The notes under the pieces: model-generated | The model's input: the letters and a program-made list of their open reading frames with translations, nothing else | What the model was told of the DNA's origin: nothing | Databases searched by the model: none | In this document: piece after piece, positions 40,160-52,329 of the stretch | Position numbering within the stretch: the first letter of the stretch is position 1 | Layout of the letters: each line of letters begins with the position of its first letter | Position numbers and translations under genes: made by a program | NCBI RefSeq assembly: GCF_000237925.1 | Contig: NW_017386117.1 | Coordinates: forward strand, 95,772-159,771 | DNA length: 64,000 bases | Origin: Schistosoma mansoni | Taxonomy: Eukaryota > Platyhelminthes > Trematoda > Strigeidida > Schistosomatidae | Direction of reading: 5' to 3'

Positions 40160-42185
40160 CAGGTATATTTTAATCTAGAAGGATAATTCATGAGATTTAG
40201 ACGATCCAGCTCTACTCAAATTGCATATCGTTTTAATTACCTCGTTCCAATCCTAGATTTAAAAAACGATCTTGTTAAGTAAAATAATAAATTATGCATG
40301 TGGTGGCTGTGTGAACTATGATTAGTTAATCCCGAAATACACAAATCCCTGTGCTATAGCCAAGACGACGTAACGAGGTGTTAAAAGCTAAAGTTTGCGT
40401 AAGATTTATGCATTTAGACATCATTTAAATCCGGCACTTACTGTGGGCTGTATGATAATCTACCACTGATGCGATAACAAAGAGCGGAATTATTTTGTCA
40501 TGGTTACTGAGTTTAAATGGTTCAAATTGTTTCTTCCTTCATATTTTTTTCTAACAGTGTAAAACGCAAGAAGACGAACAGTTAAACGTAATAATTAAAT
40601 ATTCATATTTTGTCTAGAAGAGGTTATTAATTCACTTTTTAAAGGATATGCCAGTAAAAACATTCCAGGGAAAAAAGTTCCTCTCCGACAAATTCATTTA
40701 CTTAAGCTGTACAATTCGGAGGCAAAACCTGAATCACACGTCCCCGTCGTGCCTCCTCGATCATGGCACTGATCTCATGTACTAACGTGAGCGATAACAA
40801 GGGTGGTGGATATCGGTCTAATCAACCACTCTACCTATACCCACAAATGATTATGATTGTTACAAAGAATCACTGCATAATTACTGTTGGTTCAAAAAGA
40901 AAGAGAGAATGAGTCTGCCCAAAAAAATGCAAGAAAGAAAGAATGATGTAATGGTTCTGAGTAAGCAATGTAAAAACAGCTATTGAGCCCCGGTAGTTGT
41001 GCCGTGTTTTGATGTAGCACTCTTCTCTAGAAGGGCCTACCAGACTTCACCATGTTCCTATGGCTGGAAGGTGGGTAGGTTGAACAATTTTATTTATAAA
41101 TAACTTTTTGTCAAAAATGGTAATCTATGGTAAGGCCAAAAATTATTGAATAAATAGAAAACCTGTGATAATTAGGAGTATTTGAATTAAAGTATAAACT
41201 AGGAATCCTAGAAATACTAGATAAACACTAAGGAATGTATCGTATTTGGAATTCGAAATCAAGAAGCCATCATGTACAAAGGAATCAATGGTTCATATAA
41301 ACACTATGAAAACCTTAAGTGGTAAATTGTCATGAAGTTTCTGCTAATACTTATGAAATTTTATGTGGTTCAAATGCAGTTTCTAATTCCAGTGACCTAT
41401 CCTTCTTTGCTGATCAGAATTGTGATCGATAAAACTTCATCATATATGTGTCGTTTAAATTTAAGTGAGATTAAAGAAATAAAAGAAAATAGCGGCTCTT
41501 TAAAACTCAACAGAGTATAAAGTTTGAAACCTTACTATCTTGATTGGTGATTATGATAATTTGATTGGATTAAAATGATTTGCAGATTGAAAGCTTTTTA
41601 TGGTTATCCCTAATGGTGGATACAATTAAACTCTGCATATATACGAAGATTTTATCAAACATTTACTCTTATGTTTCTTTATTTCAGGCTGGTAAGCTCA
41701 TACATTTATTCAAACGATTGTTCATAACAACACATTATTGGATTATGCATATAAGTTTTAACGTTAGAACTTTGTAAAAACTGATATGATGGTACAGTAA
41801 GAAAATATTAAGTGTTTTCGGGACAATCAAATGAAGACAAATAATAAGAATCTTATGGCTGCGTGGACCTTGAAAAAATGCGGATGAAGAACAACATAGA
41901 AACACGAAGTTTATCGCTATTAAATTTAAATGAGTGCAGAATATATGAATATTTAAATATTGGGTTACATTTGGTCGAATTTTGAACACATCTGTAGATA
42001 TGATAAATATGGGCAGAAACTGAACGTAGTACATCTAAATATACAGGGACTAATTGGCGCAGAAACAAGAATAAATACCTTAGAATGGAGAAGAAACACT
42101 GACAAAAGACGTATAATTGAATAATTCTTACAAAACATTGACGGTAACATAAATGTTTATCTTTCACCGAAAATAAATAAAATAA
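40160..42185. other. No supported feature
   Basis: Mostly AT-rich. 40660-41090 is somewhat richer in G+C (AACCTGAATCACACGTCCCC, GAAGGGCCTACCAGACTTC) and may be part of an old element, but no protein motif or second copy is visible in the window. Open frames at 41735-42167 on the minus strand lack motifs. Confidence 0.35.
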
Positions 42186-42197
42186 AATCCTCTAAGT

Positions 42198-42641
42198 AAG
42201 TATCAATACAAACGTCAAGACAGTCTTGTTGTATGGAGCTGAAACGTGAAGAACTACTACATTGATCGTCAAGAAGGTACAAGCATTTATAAACAGTTGT
42301 CTACGCAAAATACTCAACATTCACTGGCCGCATACCATCAGCAACAGCATTTTATGGGAGAGGACAAACCAGTTTCCAAATTGAGAGGAAATAAGAAAAG
42401 ACGTTGGAAGTGGATTGAAAATACATTGAGGAAATCACCAAACTGCATCACGAGGCAAGCCCCAACCTGTAATCCTTAAGGTAAGGAAGGCCAAATAACA
42501 CATTACTCCGGGAAATAGAAGCAGATATGACAAGTATGAATGTTCACTGGAAAGAACTGTAAAGGATCGATCAGGACAGGGTCGGATGGAGAATGTTGGT
42601 GGTTGACCTATGCTCCTCCATGAGGAGTAACAGGCGTAAGT
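42198..42641 (+). mobile_element. RTE-type LINE 3' fragment
   Basis: Reads [35 protein letters not shown] and [20 protein letters not shown], then ends AGTAACAGGCGTAAGTA. It matches 32310-32771 closely, with a stop after GAET and a frame change. No clear target duplication was found. Confidence 0.85.
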
Positions 42642-42649
42642 AGATATCA

Positions 42650-43620
42650 TTATTTATTAAAATTGACATGAAAAATTTTACCGTATGTGTTGCATCTAAA
42701 AAGTATGCAAACGTTACATGACAATCTCTAACATTCTTTACAATACATACGAATCCAAGACATGAACCTAACTTTCTTAGTTACAAAGAATATAACTATT
42801 TGCAGACAATTAGTAAGAGCTTTGCGAAATTTTGGTGACCCACTGAGTATATGAGTGGCTCTTATACTCACTCTAGCCATCTTAGAAATATCATTTTAGT
42901 TTAATTTAACGAGAGGACAAATATTCGACATCACCATGAATAATGCTGTCTTTAGTTTTTACGGCGATCATATGAATATAACGTTTAGAGAGCTTGATAT
43001 CTGTACCACTAGATCAAGATACCCAAAGAAACTCTGAACTTTTAACTGGTGATGTTTGATAGTTATTCTGTGATTACGTTCGAGTATTTTTACTATACGG
43101 TAAATTATATTTGACACATAGCGGTCAAGTACATGCATTTTGTTAATTTTATTGTTTAAAAATATTTTTGCCCCTTGAATCAGATATAAACAATGATAAA
43201 AACTGAATTTTGTCAAACATTTTATAGCTTTTGAACAAATATATTATGTGCAGCATCCATTCTCAAAAAATTACGAGGTGGATTATAACTAGCGTGGACT
43301 CAACTATTCAAGAGTCGCCCCTTTAGTATGTACGTATCAATATATGTCCTTGATCGTTAAGATCATTGCCAAAAAGCAACACGAAATGTTTCGATCTTCG
43401 AGTTAGTTTCTTAATCTAACACAATCTAAATAGAGGTTGATCATAGTTGTGTGGAGTCTAATTATCGTGCATATTTCAAATTAACTTGTTCATAAAGTCA
43501 AGAAAATACACAAAATAGGTGCCAAACACTTCACATCTCATTCTTGTATTGCCTCAAAGTATGAACATTTGAATGACAGTGTTAAGCATTTTGAAGAACA
43601 AACCTATAATAAAAATAACC
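42650..43620. other. No feature seen
   Basis: AT-rich sequence before the CR1 LINE. Some of its right end could be LINE 5' untranslated region, whose start I cannot place. Confidence 0.4.
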
Positions 43621-43976
43621 TTGGATGAAATTAAGTTTTTCAAAAACACTTATACTCTTACTAACTGTGTTAAAGTTTAGTATTTACGTGAGATGTCTAT
43701 CTTTTATGCGTTTTGACTTATTAAAGGGTTTAAGCAAAACACATGTTATCCGCGCGCGTTTCAAAAAGGGCAGTGACTTTCATACTTGTTGTGATTATCG
43801 TTGCTTTTGTGTATTTGCTGTATCAAAAGCATTCTTGGTCTACTTTAACTTAAATTAATCTAGTTAAGGTTTGAAATTTTATTGAAAACTTTGTCTCTTG
43901 GTTCCTTCTTTTGCATATACTCTGACGCTTGTGCTATTATTGTGATCATATTGTTTTTAAACCTAATCTGATTACA

Positions 43977-45032
43977 ATGGTTGGTAGTTCATTCAAATGT
44001 GGACAGCCGAACTGTTTATTCCCCGTAGATGAAGGGATGCAGTGCGATGAATGCAAAAAATGGTACCACAAGATGTGTACCCGTCTCAGTCCAGCTGCAT
44101 ACAAAAGATGTTCTAAGCCTAACTCGCACTGGCTTTGTATGTTCTGCTGTACTAACAAGACGACATTAATTCAAGAGGCTATGAGCCTATTGGCTCTAGC
44201 CTGTAAAAAGAAAGATAGTGGGTGCGCTAGTAACGCAAGCACTGACAGTGAAGACTGTGTCAGTGTTGTAAGTACTGTTACAAAACGCGCTGAACAACCT
44301 ACTCTAATTAATGACGAAGTGAAACTTCCGTTACAACCAACGAGGAGTAAATCACCACATGGTATTGACATGAGTAATCATGTATCTTTAGTAGAAATTG
44401 AGGACCCGGATAAAACCGTCACCGTCCCCAATAGTCCCAATGCAGCTGTCCTGAATGACCAAAAATGGACCGCAGTAAAGAGGAAAAGGAAAGGAAAAAA
44501 AGCTAATGATAAAGCACACTTGGTTGACAAGCCATTGAGGAACTCACAGTCTGAGTCACTCAATGCATTATCGCACTCTGATAGAACGGCAGATCATCAT
44601 CCTAGTGCGACTGAGAGGAATTTAATATCATCGAATATTATTGTGAGTAAATTGCCAGAGTCTAACGATCCAGATCCTAAGGTTAGACACACCCATGACT
44701 TAGAGAGGCTCGGAGAATATATCCGTAGCATATTACCAGATAACACTAAAGGTGTTCAGGTCAAAAAATTAGTTAGAATAGGTAAAAGAGCCGATGACAG
44801 TGTTCTACCCCGACCGTGTAGACTCCTTAAGGTAATCTTAGGGTCGGAGAAACAACGTAATCTTCTGTTAAGTAACGCTCGAAGTCACGACAACTCTGAC
44901 ATTCGAATGAGACCGGATGTGTCTCTTGAAGATAGAATAAAAAGGAAGACGGCACTAGCTGAACTAGAAACCCGTCGACAAAACGGTGAAGAAAATCTCC
45001 GATTGGTGGGTTTTCGAATAGTCAGGTCTTAG
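43977..45032 (+). CDS. CR1 LINE ORF1 protein with PHD finger
   Basis: Open frame of 351 codons from ATG 43977 (an earlier in-frame ATG-like start at 43929 adds 16 residues of no clear meaning). Residues 7-58 form a PHD-type zinc finger: CGQPNC, CDECKKWYH, C, then CMFCC, as in ORF1 of CR1 elements. A basic stretch (KRKRKGKK) follows near residue 175. The C-terminal part (NIIVSKLPESNDPD, LVRIGKR, PCRLLKVILGS, RMRPDVSLEDRIKR) resembles the RNA-binding, esterase-lacking ORF1 type. ORF1 proteins bind the LINE RNA. No break is visible. The stop overlaps the beginning of ORF2 in the -1 frame. Confidence 0.88.
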   Translation: MVGSSFKCGQPNCLFPVDEGMQCDECKKWYHKMCTRLSPAAYKRCSKPNSHWLCMFCCTNKTTLIQEAMSLLALACKKKDSGCASNASTDSEDCVSVVSTVTKRAEQPTLINDEVKLPLQPTRSKSPHGIDMSNHVSLVEIEDPDKTVTVPNSPNAAVLNDQKWTAVKRKRKGKKANDKAHLVDKPLRNSQSESLNALSHSDRTADHHPSATERNLISSNIIVSKLPESNDPDPKVRHTHDLERLGEYIRSILPDNTKGVQVKKLVRIGKRADDSVLPRPCRLLKVILGSEKQRNLLLSNARSHDNSDIRMRPDVSLEDRIKRKTALAELETRRQNGEENLRLVGFRIVRS

Positions 45033-47866
45033 AAGCGAATGCTACCAAGGCCTGTGTGGATAGGTCGTTCCCCCTAGGAGTTTTATATGCCAACGCCCGT
45101 AGTCTAAAACATAAATTCTACGAGCTAGGAACATTAGTGGACAAATTAAGGCCACTCATTGTAGCTGTGACGGAAACTTGGTTAGTCCATGACTTCGATA
45201 TCACCCCAGAATTATCCGGATATCATTGTTTAAGAAGTGATAGACATAGATGCAGGAAAGGAGGTGGCGTCCTTCTATACATAGCCAATAGTATAAATAT
45301 CCGCTCCTCCGTTTGCGAATCCCATGATAGTGGAACAAGTGAAGTAATTAGCTGTGAACTCACTGTCGGATGTTGTACATTTGCACTCGGTGTCATCTAT
45401 CGCAGCCCAATCTGCTTAGCTGATGACTTTATTTTAGAGCACATTCGGCTATGGAGTGCAAATAACAGATGCTTGATATTAGGAGACTTTAATGCACCTG
45501 ACATTAGTTGGACTGAGATGACCACGAAATGCTCTATAAACTCATTTGATAGCAGGCTCTTGGAAACAGTAATGGAACATGCATTAGTACAACATGTATC
45601 CAAACCTACACGTTTTGGTGTAAACCAAGGTTCTTCTCTGTTGAACTTGGTAATTGCCCATGAGACTGAAGATATTGCCAACCTAAATATTCTTCCCCCG
45701 TTAGTAAATAGCGATCATGCTGTTTTATCATTCACGTTTAGAGCTAGCGATATGATATACGATCAGATTAAGCCTCGCCCAAACATATGGAGAGCTAACA
45801 TACCAGAAATTCAGGATTGTGCTACTAAGATAGATTGGTCAGTAGATACTAGCTCATCAGTTGATGAGGCGTGGTCTGTATTTAAAGGCAAGTTTAGTGC
45901 AGTCACGTCCCCGTTCATACCATACTTGGTGCCACGTAGACCGAACAATAGTCCACCGTGGATAAATAAAGAAGTTAAGAAACTCCTTAGGTGTAGAAAA
46001 AAACACTGGAACATGTTCATCTCTACTGGCTTAGAACAGTACAGATCTAGTTATCGTAAGATTAGAAATAATTGTAAAGCGTTAATTAGTAGAACTAGAC
46101 GGTCATACGAAAAACAATTGGTTAGGGATTGCAAACATGGTCCAAAACGGTTATTCTCGTATATAAAGAGGCGAACTCAGAGAAGTGATGGAATACCACC
46201 ACTTTTGATACAAGAAAATCCGTTAAGTTTGGCAAGAAATGATACCGAAAAAGCGGAAGCTTTTTCGGAATATTTCAGCAAAGTTTTTTCTTCCAATAAT
46301 GAGGAACGATCACCTATTCATTGTGATTGTGGCGACTTGTTGATGGACCCTGTAGTTATTAAGAAAGAAACTGTTTTAAGCCTACTCCAGCATCTCAAAC
46401 CTGATAAGTCTAGTGGTCCTGATGATATTCATCCTCGGATTATGAAAGCCCTCTCAGATGTTATTGCTGAACCCTTAGCGATGCTGTTCGATATGTCCCT
46501 ACGGCAGTCCAGATTGCCCAGAGACTGGAAGGACGCAATAATCAGTCCGGTGTATAAGACTGGGGGTAGGGATTTAGTTAGTAACTATCGACCCGTCAGC
46601 TTAACTAGTGCAGTTGTAAAACTAATGGAAAAAATTATTCGGATGGCTGTTATAAACTGCGTGGAAAGACATGATCTTTTGTCAAAGGAACAACATGGTT
46701 TTCGAAAAGGTCTATCATGTTTGACAAATCTTCTCATTGCAAGAGAAGATTGGGCTGAGGCAAAAGATCGCAATATTCCTGTAGATGTCATTTTCATAGA
46801 TCTAAGTAAAGCCTTTGATAAGGTTTCCCATTCTGGTCTTAAATTGAAACTAGAAAGTTTTGGAATCCATTATGCAGTCATAGACTGGATAAGTGACTTT
46901 CTTCATGAAAGGAGACAAAGGGTAAGAGTAAATGGGGCTCTCTCATCGTGGGAACCAGTAAAAAGTGGCGTCCCCCAAGGCACGATTTTAGGTCCTCTTC
47001 TCTTTTTACTTTATATAAATGAATTACCAGCTATAGCTAAGTCATCCGTCCTACTATTCGCCGATGACATTAAGATTTGGAGACCCATATATAGTATGTC
47101 AGACAGAATAGTTTTACAGGAAGATCTTAACTCACTAGTTGCATGGATGAATGGGTGGTCACTAGAAGTAAACCCTAATAAAAGTGTTGTGATGCAATTA
47201 AATAACTATGATGATTCGTATCACTACACATTATGTGGACTAGTGTTGCCCAAAGTAAGAAACTATAAAGATTTAGGAGTCATACTAAGTAATGATCTCA
47301 AAACAACCAGTCACTGTAAGGCTGCTGCTGCAAAAGGCTATAGGGCATTATGGTCTATTCGTAGATCTTTCCGGTATCTGGATGGGGAAATGTTTAGATT
47401 ATTATACCCAACTTTCGTACGGCCACATTTGGAATATGGGATTCAAGCAGCGAGTCCTTGTTTCAAATATGAGGCGGATATGTTGGAACGAGTCCAACGC
47501 CGCGGGACAAAAATGGTAAAAGGCTTATCTAGCCTATCTTATGAAGACAGACTGAGACACCTCAACTTATTTCCGTTATCTTACCGGCGAATACGGGGTG
47601 ATCTAATATTGGCATATCGAATCCTGAACGATGACCTTGGTACTAACAAGTCCTATCTTTTCCTCCCGTCTAGGGCTGAGCATTTGAGAGGACATTCAAA
47701 GAAAGTCCAAAAACCGAGATCAAATCGTCTACGTCTGGAGTTTCGTTTCTCGCACCGAGTAGTGAATTACTGGAATTCTCTACCAGAACATGTAATATCA
47801 GCACCTTCTGTTGATATATTCAAGACGAGATTGGACCTCCACAGTGTAACAAACTGCAAGGATTAA
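44990..47866 (+). CDS. CR1 LINE ORF2: endonuclease and reverse transcriptase, intact
   Basis: The ORF2 frame is open from 44990 and the recognisable protein starts near 45056 (GTG). No ATG occurs before about codon 155, inside the endonuclease. Domains: AP endonuclease, first 240 residues (ANARSL, TETWL, GGGVLLY, GVIYRSP, GDFNAPDISW, SDHAVLSF); RT about 440-760 (NYRPVSLTSAVVKLMEKIIR, IDLSKAFDKVSH, SGVPQGTILGPLLFLLYINE, FADDIKIW with ADD at 669-671); C-terminal domain to 936 (SYRRIRGDLILAYRILN, SLPEHVISAPSVDIFK). The endonuclease nicks target DNA and the RT copies LINE RNA at the nick. All catalytic motifs are present, so the element could be active. Translation through -1 frameshifting is inferred from the overlap. 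Confidence 0.93.
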   Translation, partial: RKSPIGGFSNSQVLEANATKACVDRSFPLGVLYANARSLKHKFYELGTLVDKLRPLIVAVTETWLVHDFDITPELSGYHCLRSDRHRCRKGGGVLLYIANSINIRSSVCESHDSGTSEVISCELTVGCCTFALGVIYRSPICLADDFILEHIRLWSANNRCLILGDFNAPDISWTEMTTKCSINSFDSRLLETVMEHALVQHVSKPTRFGVNQGSSLLNLVIAHETEDIANLNILPPLVNSDHAVLSFTFRASDMIYDQIKPRPNIWRANIPEIQDCATKIDWSVDTSSSVDEAWSVFKGKFSAVTSPFIPYLVPRRPNNSPPWINKEVKKLLRCRKKHWNMFISTGLEQYRSSYRKIRNNCKALISRTRRSYEKQLVRDCKHGPKRLFSYIKRRTQRSDGIPPLLIQENPLSLARNDTEKAEAFSEYFSKVFSSNNEERSPIHCDCGDLLMDPVVIKKETVLSLLQHLKPDKSSGPDDIHPRIMKALSDVIAEPLAMLFDMSLRQSRLPRDWKDAIISPVYKTGGRDLVSNYRPVSLTSAVVKLMEKIIRMAVINCVERHDLLSKEQHGFRKGLSCLTNLLIAREDWAEAKDRNIPVDVIFIDLSKAFDKVSHSGLKLKLESFGIHYAVIDWISDFLHERRQRVRVNGALSSWEPVKSGVPQGTILGPLLFLLYINELPAIAKSSVLLFADDIKIWRPIYSMSDRIVLQEDLNSLVAWMNGWSLEVNPNKSVVMQLNNYDDSYHYTLCGLVLPKVRNYKDLGVILSNDLKTTSHCKAAAAKGYRALWSIRRSFRYLDGEMFRLLYPTFVRPHLEYGIQAASPCFKYEADMLERVQRRGTKMVKGLSSLSYEDRLRHLNLFPLSYRRIRGDLILAYRILNDDLGTNKSYLFLPSRAEHLRGHSKKVQKPRSNRLRLEFRFSHRVVNYWNSLPEHVISAPSVDIFKTRLDLHSVTNCKD

Positions 47867-47924
47867 AATAGGTCACTAGACCTTCTATCCTTATTACTGA
47901 AGACTGAAGACTGAAGACATTGAA

Positions 47925-49865
47925 GGCAGAGAACGTAACCGACGTAAAAGTAAATTAATTCTGAAAATTAGAAACAATATCATTTTGAAAAGAAAGCTTT
48001 AACTCAGTCGCTGGTTCATAGGTCTATAAACAATCTCATCATTAGTTATGAACTGCTTTATTTGTTGTGTTAGTCACTTATAATGATAATTATAATGGAC
48101 GTAACAAATACTTTGATCAATTTATTGAATATCTTTGACAAATAAGGATATAATTATATTCAGCAGCGACTTCTAAAGACAAATCATTACAATTATTACA
48201 AATAACATAGGAGAGAATATTAAAGCATGAAGAAAATTACAACTGACCACAAACTCACGAACACATATATGACTTTTGAATGACTTCAAAGCTCAAGGTC
48301 TTATATCATGAAGTGTGCTACGATATAACAAAAGTGTAAACGACGAATGTTCGATGCGAAGTGATGCATAATTCACCTAGTGGAGATTTAGTCCCTATAA
48401 GTCTTTGTTCACTTGATTTTATTATTCCAATATGCTGTTCCACTACCAGTCGTTAAAGCACGTGATACATCAGCCCAATGTACTTCAGACAGTCTGATCA
48501 CATATATATTCATTTTTGAAGACATTTACTTATGAGAAATTGAAAGCCAACAAAAAAAGCGAGAATACAATGAGAATCAAGTTGAAAATGAAAACCATAT
48601 GAAACACACGACGATAAATTAGAAGTCAACAGGCACACTGGAGACAAACAGAGAGGTTTTAGGCCATGTAGTGGAAAACAAACCACATTATGGACAGTTC
48701 TGCTAGTCTTTGACATCGATATTGTTCTCATTGGTTCTTATAAACACACTTTGAACCAAAGGAGTTCGGCCAAGCATCCACACAGTTCTTCATATTCCCG
48801 AAATAACACTCCTTAAAATTGTTATATCGTATGGACTCGTAATCTATATAAACGTGCAATGATACAGGAAATACGTACGAGCAGTCTTCGGTGCTATTCG
48901 GTCCTTCCTATCTGCCTAGCCCAGACGTTAAGTCCAGAACACAAATACAGCCTCAGCAATATGATTCATTATTAACAAACACACTGGGTTTTTATACAAA
49001 CCAAAGTAATCAATAAACTGATTATAACTCAAGAATCGTATGATAATAAGTCAAAGGTCAAAATAAAGCTAATGATAAGAGAAATACGAATATGAATAGT
49101 TCAGTTACGTAATAATTGTACAATAGGAAATAGGCATATTACATTGATCCATAAATAGACCTAAAAGTTACCATTCGTAATTCACCGGGGGATATAACAA
49201 AAATGCATTGGTAACACCGTGAACTTACTGGAAAAATTTGGACTTGACTTTTTTTACCTATCTCGCAGTCTCAGTCACTTCAGGTTATTAATCCTCACCA
49301 TACACTGAGCCATTTAAAATCGTAGAAACGAGAAATAGCCTTATGGTACATGATAATAAATAAAAATTTACAACAAATGTACAAACGTATTGGAAATCGA
49401 TTTGCTTTCGAATAGAATATATAAGTGTAAATAATTTTGATTGACCGATTGTTTAACATAACAAAATGAACCAGTTATCTAACTGAATATTTGTATAACA
49501 TAAAAACTAATTAAAGAACCTTTAAAATTCACTGCGTTTGAGAACCTTACAGTTTTTTGGTTAGTATCATTTCATACTATGTGTCCGACACCAGTAAAGT
49601 TTGTTCGCGTTCGCTAGCTTTCAGTGATTCCATCTTTATCGTAAGGATCTCACTCTTCGATTGATTAGTGAGAAAGTCTGTCACAAATTCAGTAGTGTTG
49701 TTAAGATTTGGGTAGAACATCTGACTAGTGTCAAGACACCAGAGCTGAAGTATTCATCTACTTCCTTATTTTCCAGAGGGATTATGTTACTTCTTACTGT
49801 ACAGTGAATTTTTAAAACTTCGTGCTTTTGAAAAGATAAATTCTAATAGGTCACAATAATGATAT
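47925..49865. other. No feature seen
   Basis: About 1.9 kb of AT-rich sequence with no supported gene, repeat or RNA; open frames are short and without motifs. Confidence 0.45.
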
Positions 49866-49869
49866 ATTT

Positions 49870-50797
49870 GCGACATAGTTGACAACTGTGTCTGCAGCCC
49901 TTCTAGGGCTATTTCAAGTCTCAAACCCACACAAAGGAGGAGGGTTGGGCATGAAGTCCTCATCCCTGTCTTGTAGAAAACAAACTTGCCGAAAATACAC
50001 TAGCCAGAATAAGCAACCAAAACAATTTAAAATCTACCCTTCTAGTCGAAGAAAGAATTCTGACTCTTCAAGGTTAAAGCCGATGTACTTGATGAATCAC
50101 GAGACAACCACAGCGACAATGACTACAGGTACATGGAATGTCCGGATAATTTGGGAAGACTTGAGGACTGACTAAATAGCTGCGGAAGTAAGCAGGTACA
50201 ACTTGGATCCACTCGAGATCAGTGAAGCCAATCAAACCAAAACTACACAGAAAAGTATAGATTCGAGGGAGATGCTATTGTACTATAGTGGGGAAGAGAA
50301 AAATGCACTACAAACGCATACAGTTGCTCTGATGCTGTCCAAAGGGGCATGTAACACACTTATAGGATTGGAATCTCATGGACTTAGAATCCCCAAAGCA
50401 CCTTTCAAAATAAAATAGGAGAGAATCATAATAAATATTATCCAGTGTGTTAACCAGTGATAGCAAATATAATTATGAACATCACTTTTGCGAGAGGCTG
50501 CGATCAATCATAGCGAAGTGCCCAAAAATGGACATGGAAATTCCGATGGCAGACTTGAATGCCAAAGCCGGAATGTATAGCACCAGATATAACGATATCA
50601 TGTGACGATATGGACTAGGAAAAAGAAAAGAAAATGGTGAGAGATTTGCAGTTTTAAGGGCATTTACCAAAATGGTTATAGAGGCAACAATACTCACACA
50701 AGCGCATACACAAAGGTACATGGGTTTGATCAAATCGCACTATGGAGAATCAGATCGATCGCATTCGTATTGGAAAGAAATCAAGAACGTCTTTTAA
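49870..50797 (+). mobile_element. RTE-type LINE, endonuclease part only
   Basis: Reads TTATMTTGTWNVRIIWEDLR, then after a stop LDPLEISEANQTK, REMLLYYSGEEKNALQTHTV, ALMLSKGACNTLIGLESHGL, MEIPMADLNAKAGMYSTRYN-like and ENQIDRIRIGKKFKNVF: the N-terminal endonuclease of schistosome RTE elements (GTWNVRTMWETGR, LMGDLNAKVG). Several stops and frame changes; the RT half is absent. It complements the RTE 3' pieces elsewhere in the window but is not joined to any. Confidence 0.8.
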
Positions 50798-51291
50798 ATT
50801 GTGGTCCAATTCGCTATTATTACTGCTATAATAACAGACATTCTCAAAATTGTAGATATCTAATGATGTGTTACATCATCACATCATTCTCTATTCTGAC
50901 TCATCGTATCGTGAAGATAAGCAATATGATGTCTGGCGTTTCTAAAGGAAATGTTTAGGCTGAAGATAAAACAATGCATTCAATATGAATAAAAAAGACA
51001 CGTTGCACAAGATCTACTTAGGGTATTAGTTGCCTTAAAAAGGGGTTCTTCTAGAGAGTACATTAAGTCTCTGTGCAACCTGAGAAAATGCATACTTATG
51101 CTAACACAAAGAAGTCGATTATCTTGATATTACTTCAGGTTATTTAAGTGAGCAGATTATACGACCAACCTATCAAAAAACCAAAGTAGTTTAAGTTTAT
51201 GTGAATCTCTTAAGTGTAATAAAAGAGTAGTGTTCGTCAGTAAACTTTTTAGGATAAATATTGTGAATGATGTTCATCGCAGTAATTAATA

Positions 51292-52275
51292 AGATTATTA
51301 TTATTATTAATGGCTTTATTCAATATTATAATCTGGTACAATATAGAATTTTCAGCACGAGTTATTTCAACAAGTTATTTCCAAAAAAACAAACAAAAAT
51401 AACATAAAAGGAATAAAAAGGTTTAAGAAAAAACTGAGTTTATACAAATTATCGAATTTGGGACATGCTTAACAATACAGGTTATTTACTAGGTCAACTG
51501 TAACAGCCTGTTCGCCACAAAATAAATTTGCTAAGTAAGGTATTACAGAACTATTGTAGATTTGCTTGAGTGCATGGATTTTAATGTATTTACGTCTCGT
51601 TCTACCAGAAGATATTCAAGGAGATAGATATGAATGAAGTGGATGGTTAGTATCTGATAAGATAACACCTGTCAATAGTTTGCAAGTCTTAATATGTCTA
51701 TCCCTAAGCATATTAATAATGACTTCAAAAGATTCACAACATACCTTGCAAACCGCCTTCAGCACTCTACGCAAAACAGCAAAGTCTTTTCTCAAAAGCC
51801 CGGGAAAGAATAACGGAGAACAATATAGAATAATATGTAATATGCAGGAATCTACAAATTGTAAGAGTAAATGGCGATTAATCCCAAAAGCATGCAGCCT
51901 GTTTATGTAGTATGTCAAACGGTAAACTTTTTTCGATAACAGTAAAACATGAGAAGACCAAGAAAGATCAGAGGAAAAAATGACCCCATGATATTTGACC
52001 TTCGACACTGTGTTTATTGAGGAGTCTCCAATGGCACAAGCATTATGGGATCCCAAAATAGAGTATAGGTTCCGTCCATGTTTCAAGCTAAAGTTAACAG
52101 CTTGACATTTAGATGGATTGAGTAAGAGACCATCACCAACAGACTACCTTTCAATACGAGATAAAAACTCATTTATTTCCATGGGTTGTAAGGAGGTAGA
52201 AATCGGCATACATACAGTGAGGTCGTCCGCATATTTTTTACGAAAGTGTTTTATTGCAGTCCTCCTTTTCGTCGA
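51292..52275 (-). mobile_element. Jockey-superfamily LINE fragment (RT and C-terminus)
   Basis: The minus strand reads KKYADDLTVCMPISTSLQPM near 52230 (RT motif C, YADD), then KYHGVIFSSDLSWSSHVLLL, VDSCILHIILYCSPLFFPGL and ILSDTNHPLHSYLSP, the usual RT C-terminal region. The 3' tail is a TAA repeat at 51295-51312. The frame holds for at least 156 codons. A different family from the CR1 and RTE copies in the window. Confidence 0.8.
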
Positions 52276-52329
52276 TGATCTGAAATCTTGTTTGAAACTT
52301 TACTTATCCAAACTGAAGGATTGACACTA

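Larger units (their letters stand above)
43930..47920 (+). mobile_element. CR1 LINE (Perere/SR1-like), apparently full length
   Basis: ORF1 and ORF2 both open, followed by a 50-bp 3' untranslated region and a tail of CTGAAGA units (47893-47919). The same tail is on the minus copy at 1613. The 5' end is not placed; it may extend left towards 43600. CR1 elements usually lack clear target duplications, and I found none. Confidence 0.88.

Noticed and set aside
41735-42167. Overlapping minus-strand frames of 99-104 codons
   Set aside because: Different frames of AT-rich sequence with hydrophobic bias; no motif.
42246-42479. 77-codon frame as a possible host gene
   Set aside because: It reads as the RTE RT C-terminus shared with 32.3-32.8 kb.
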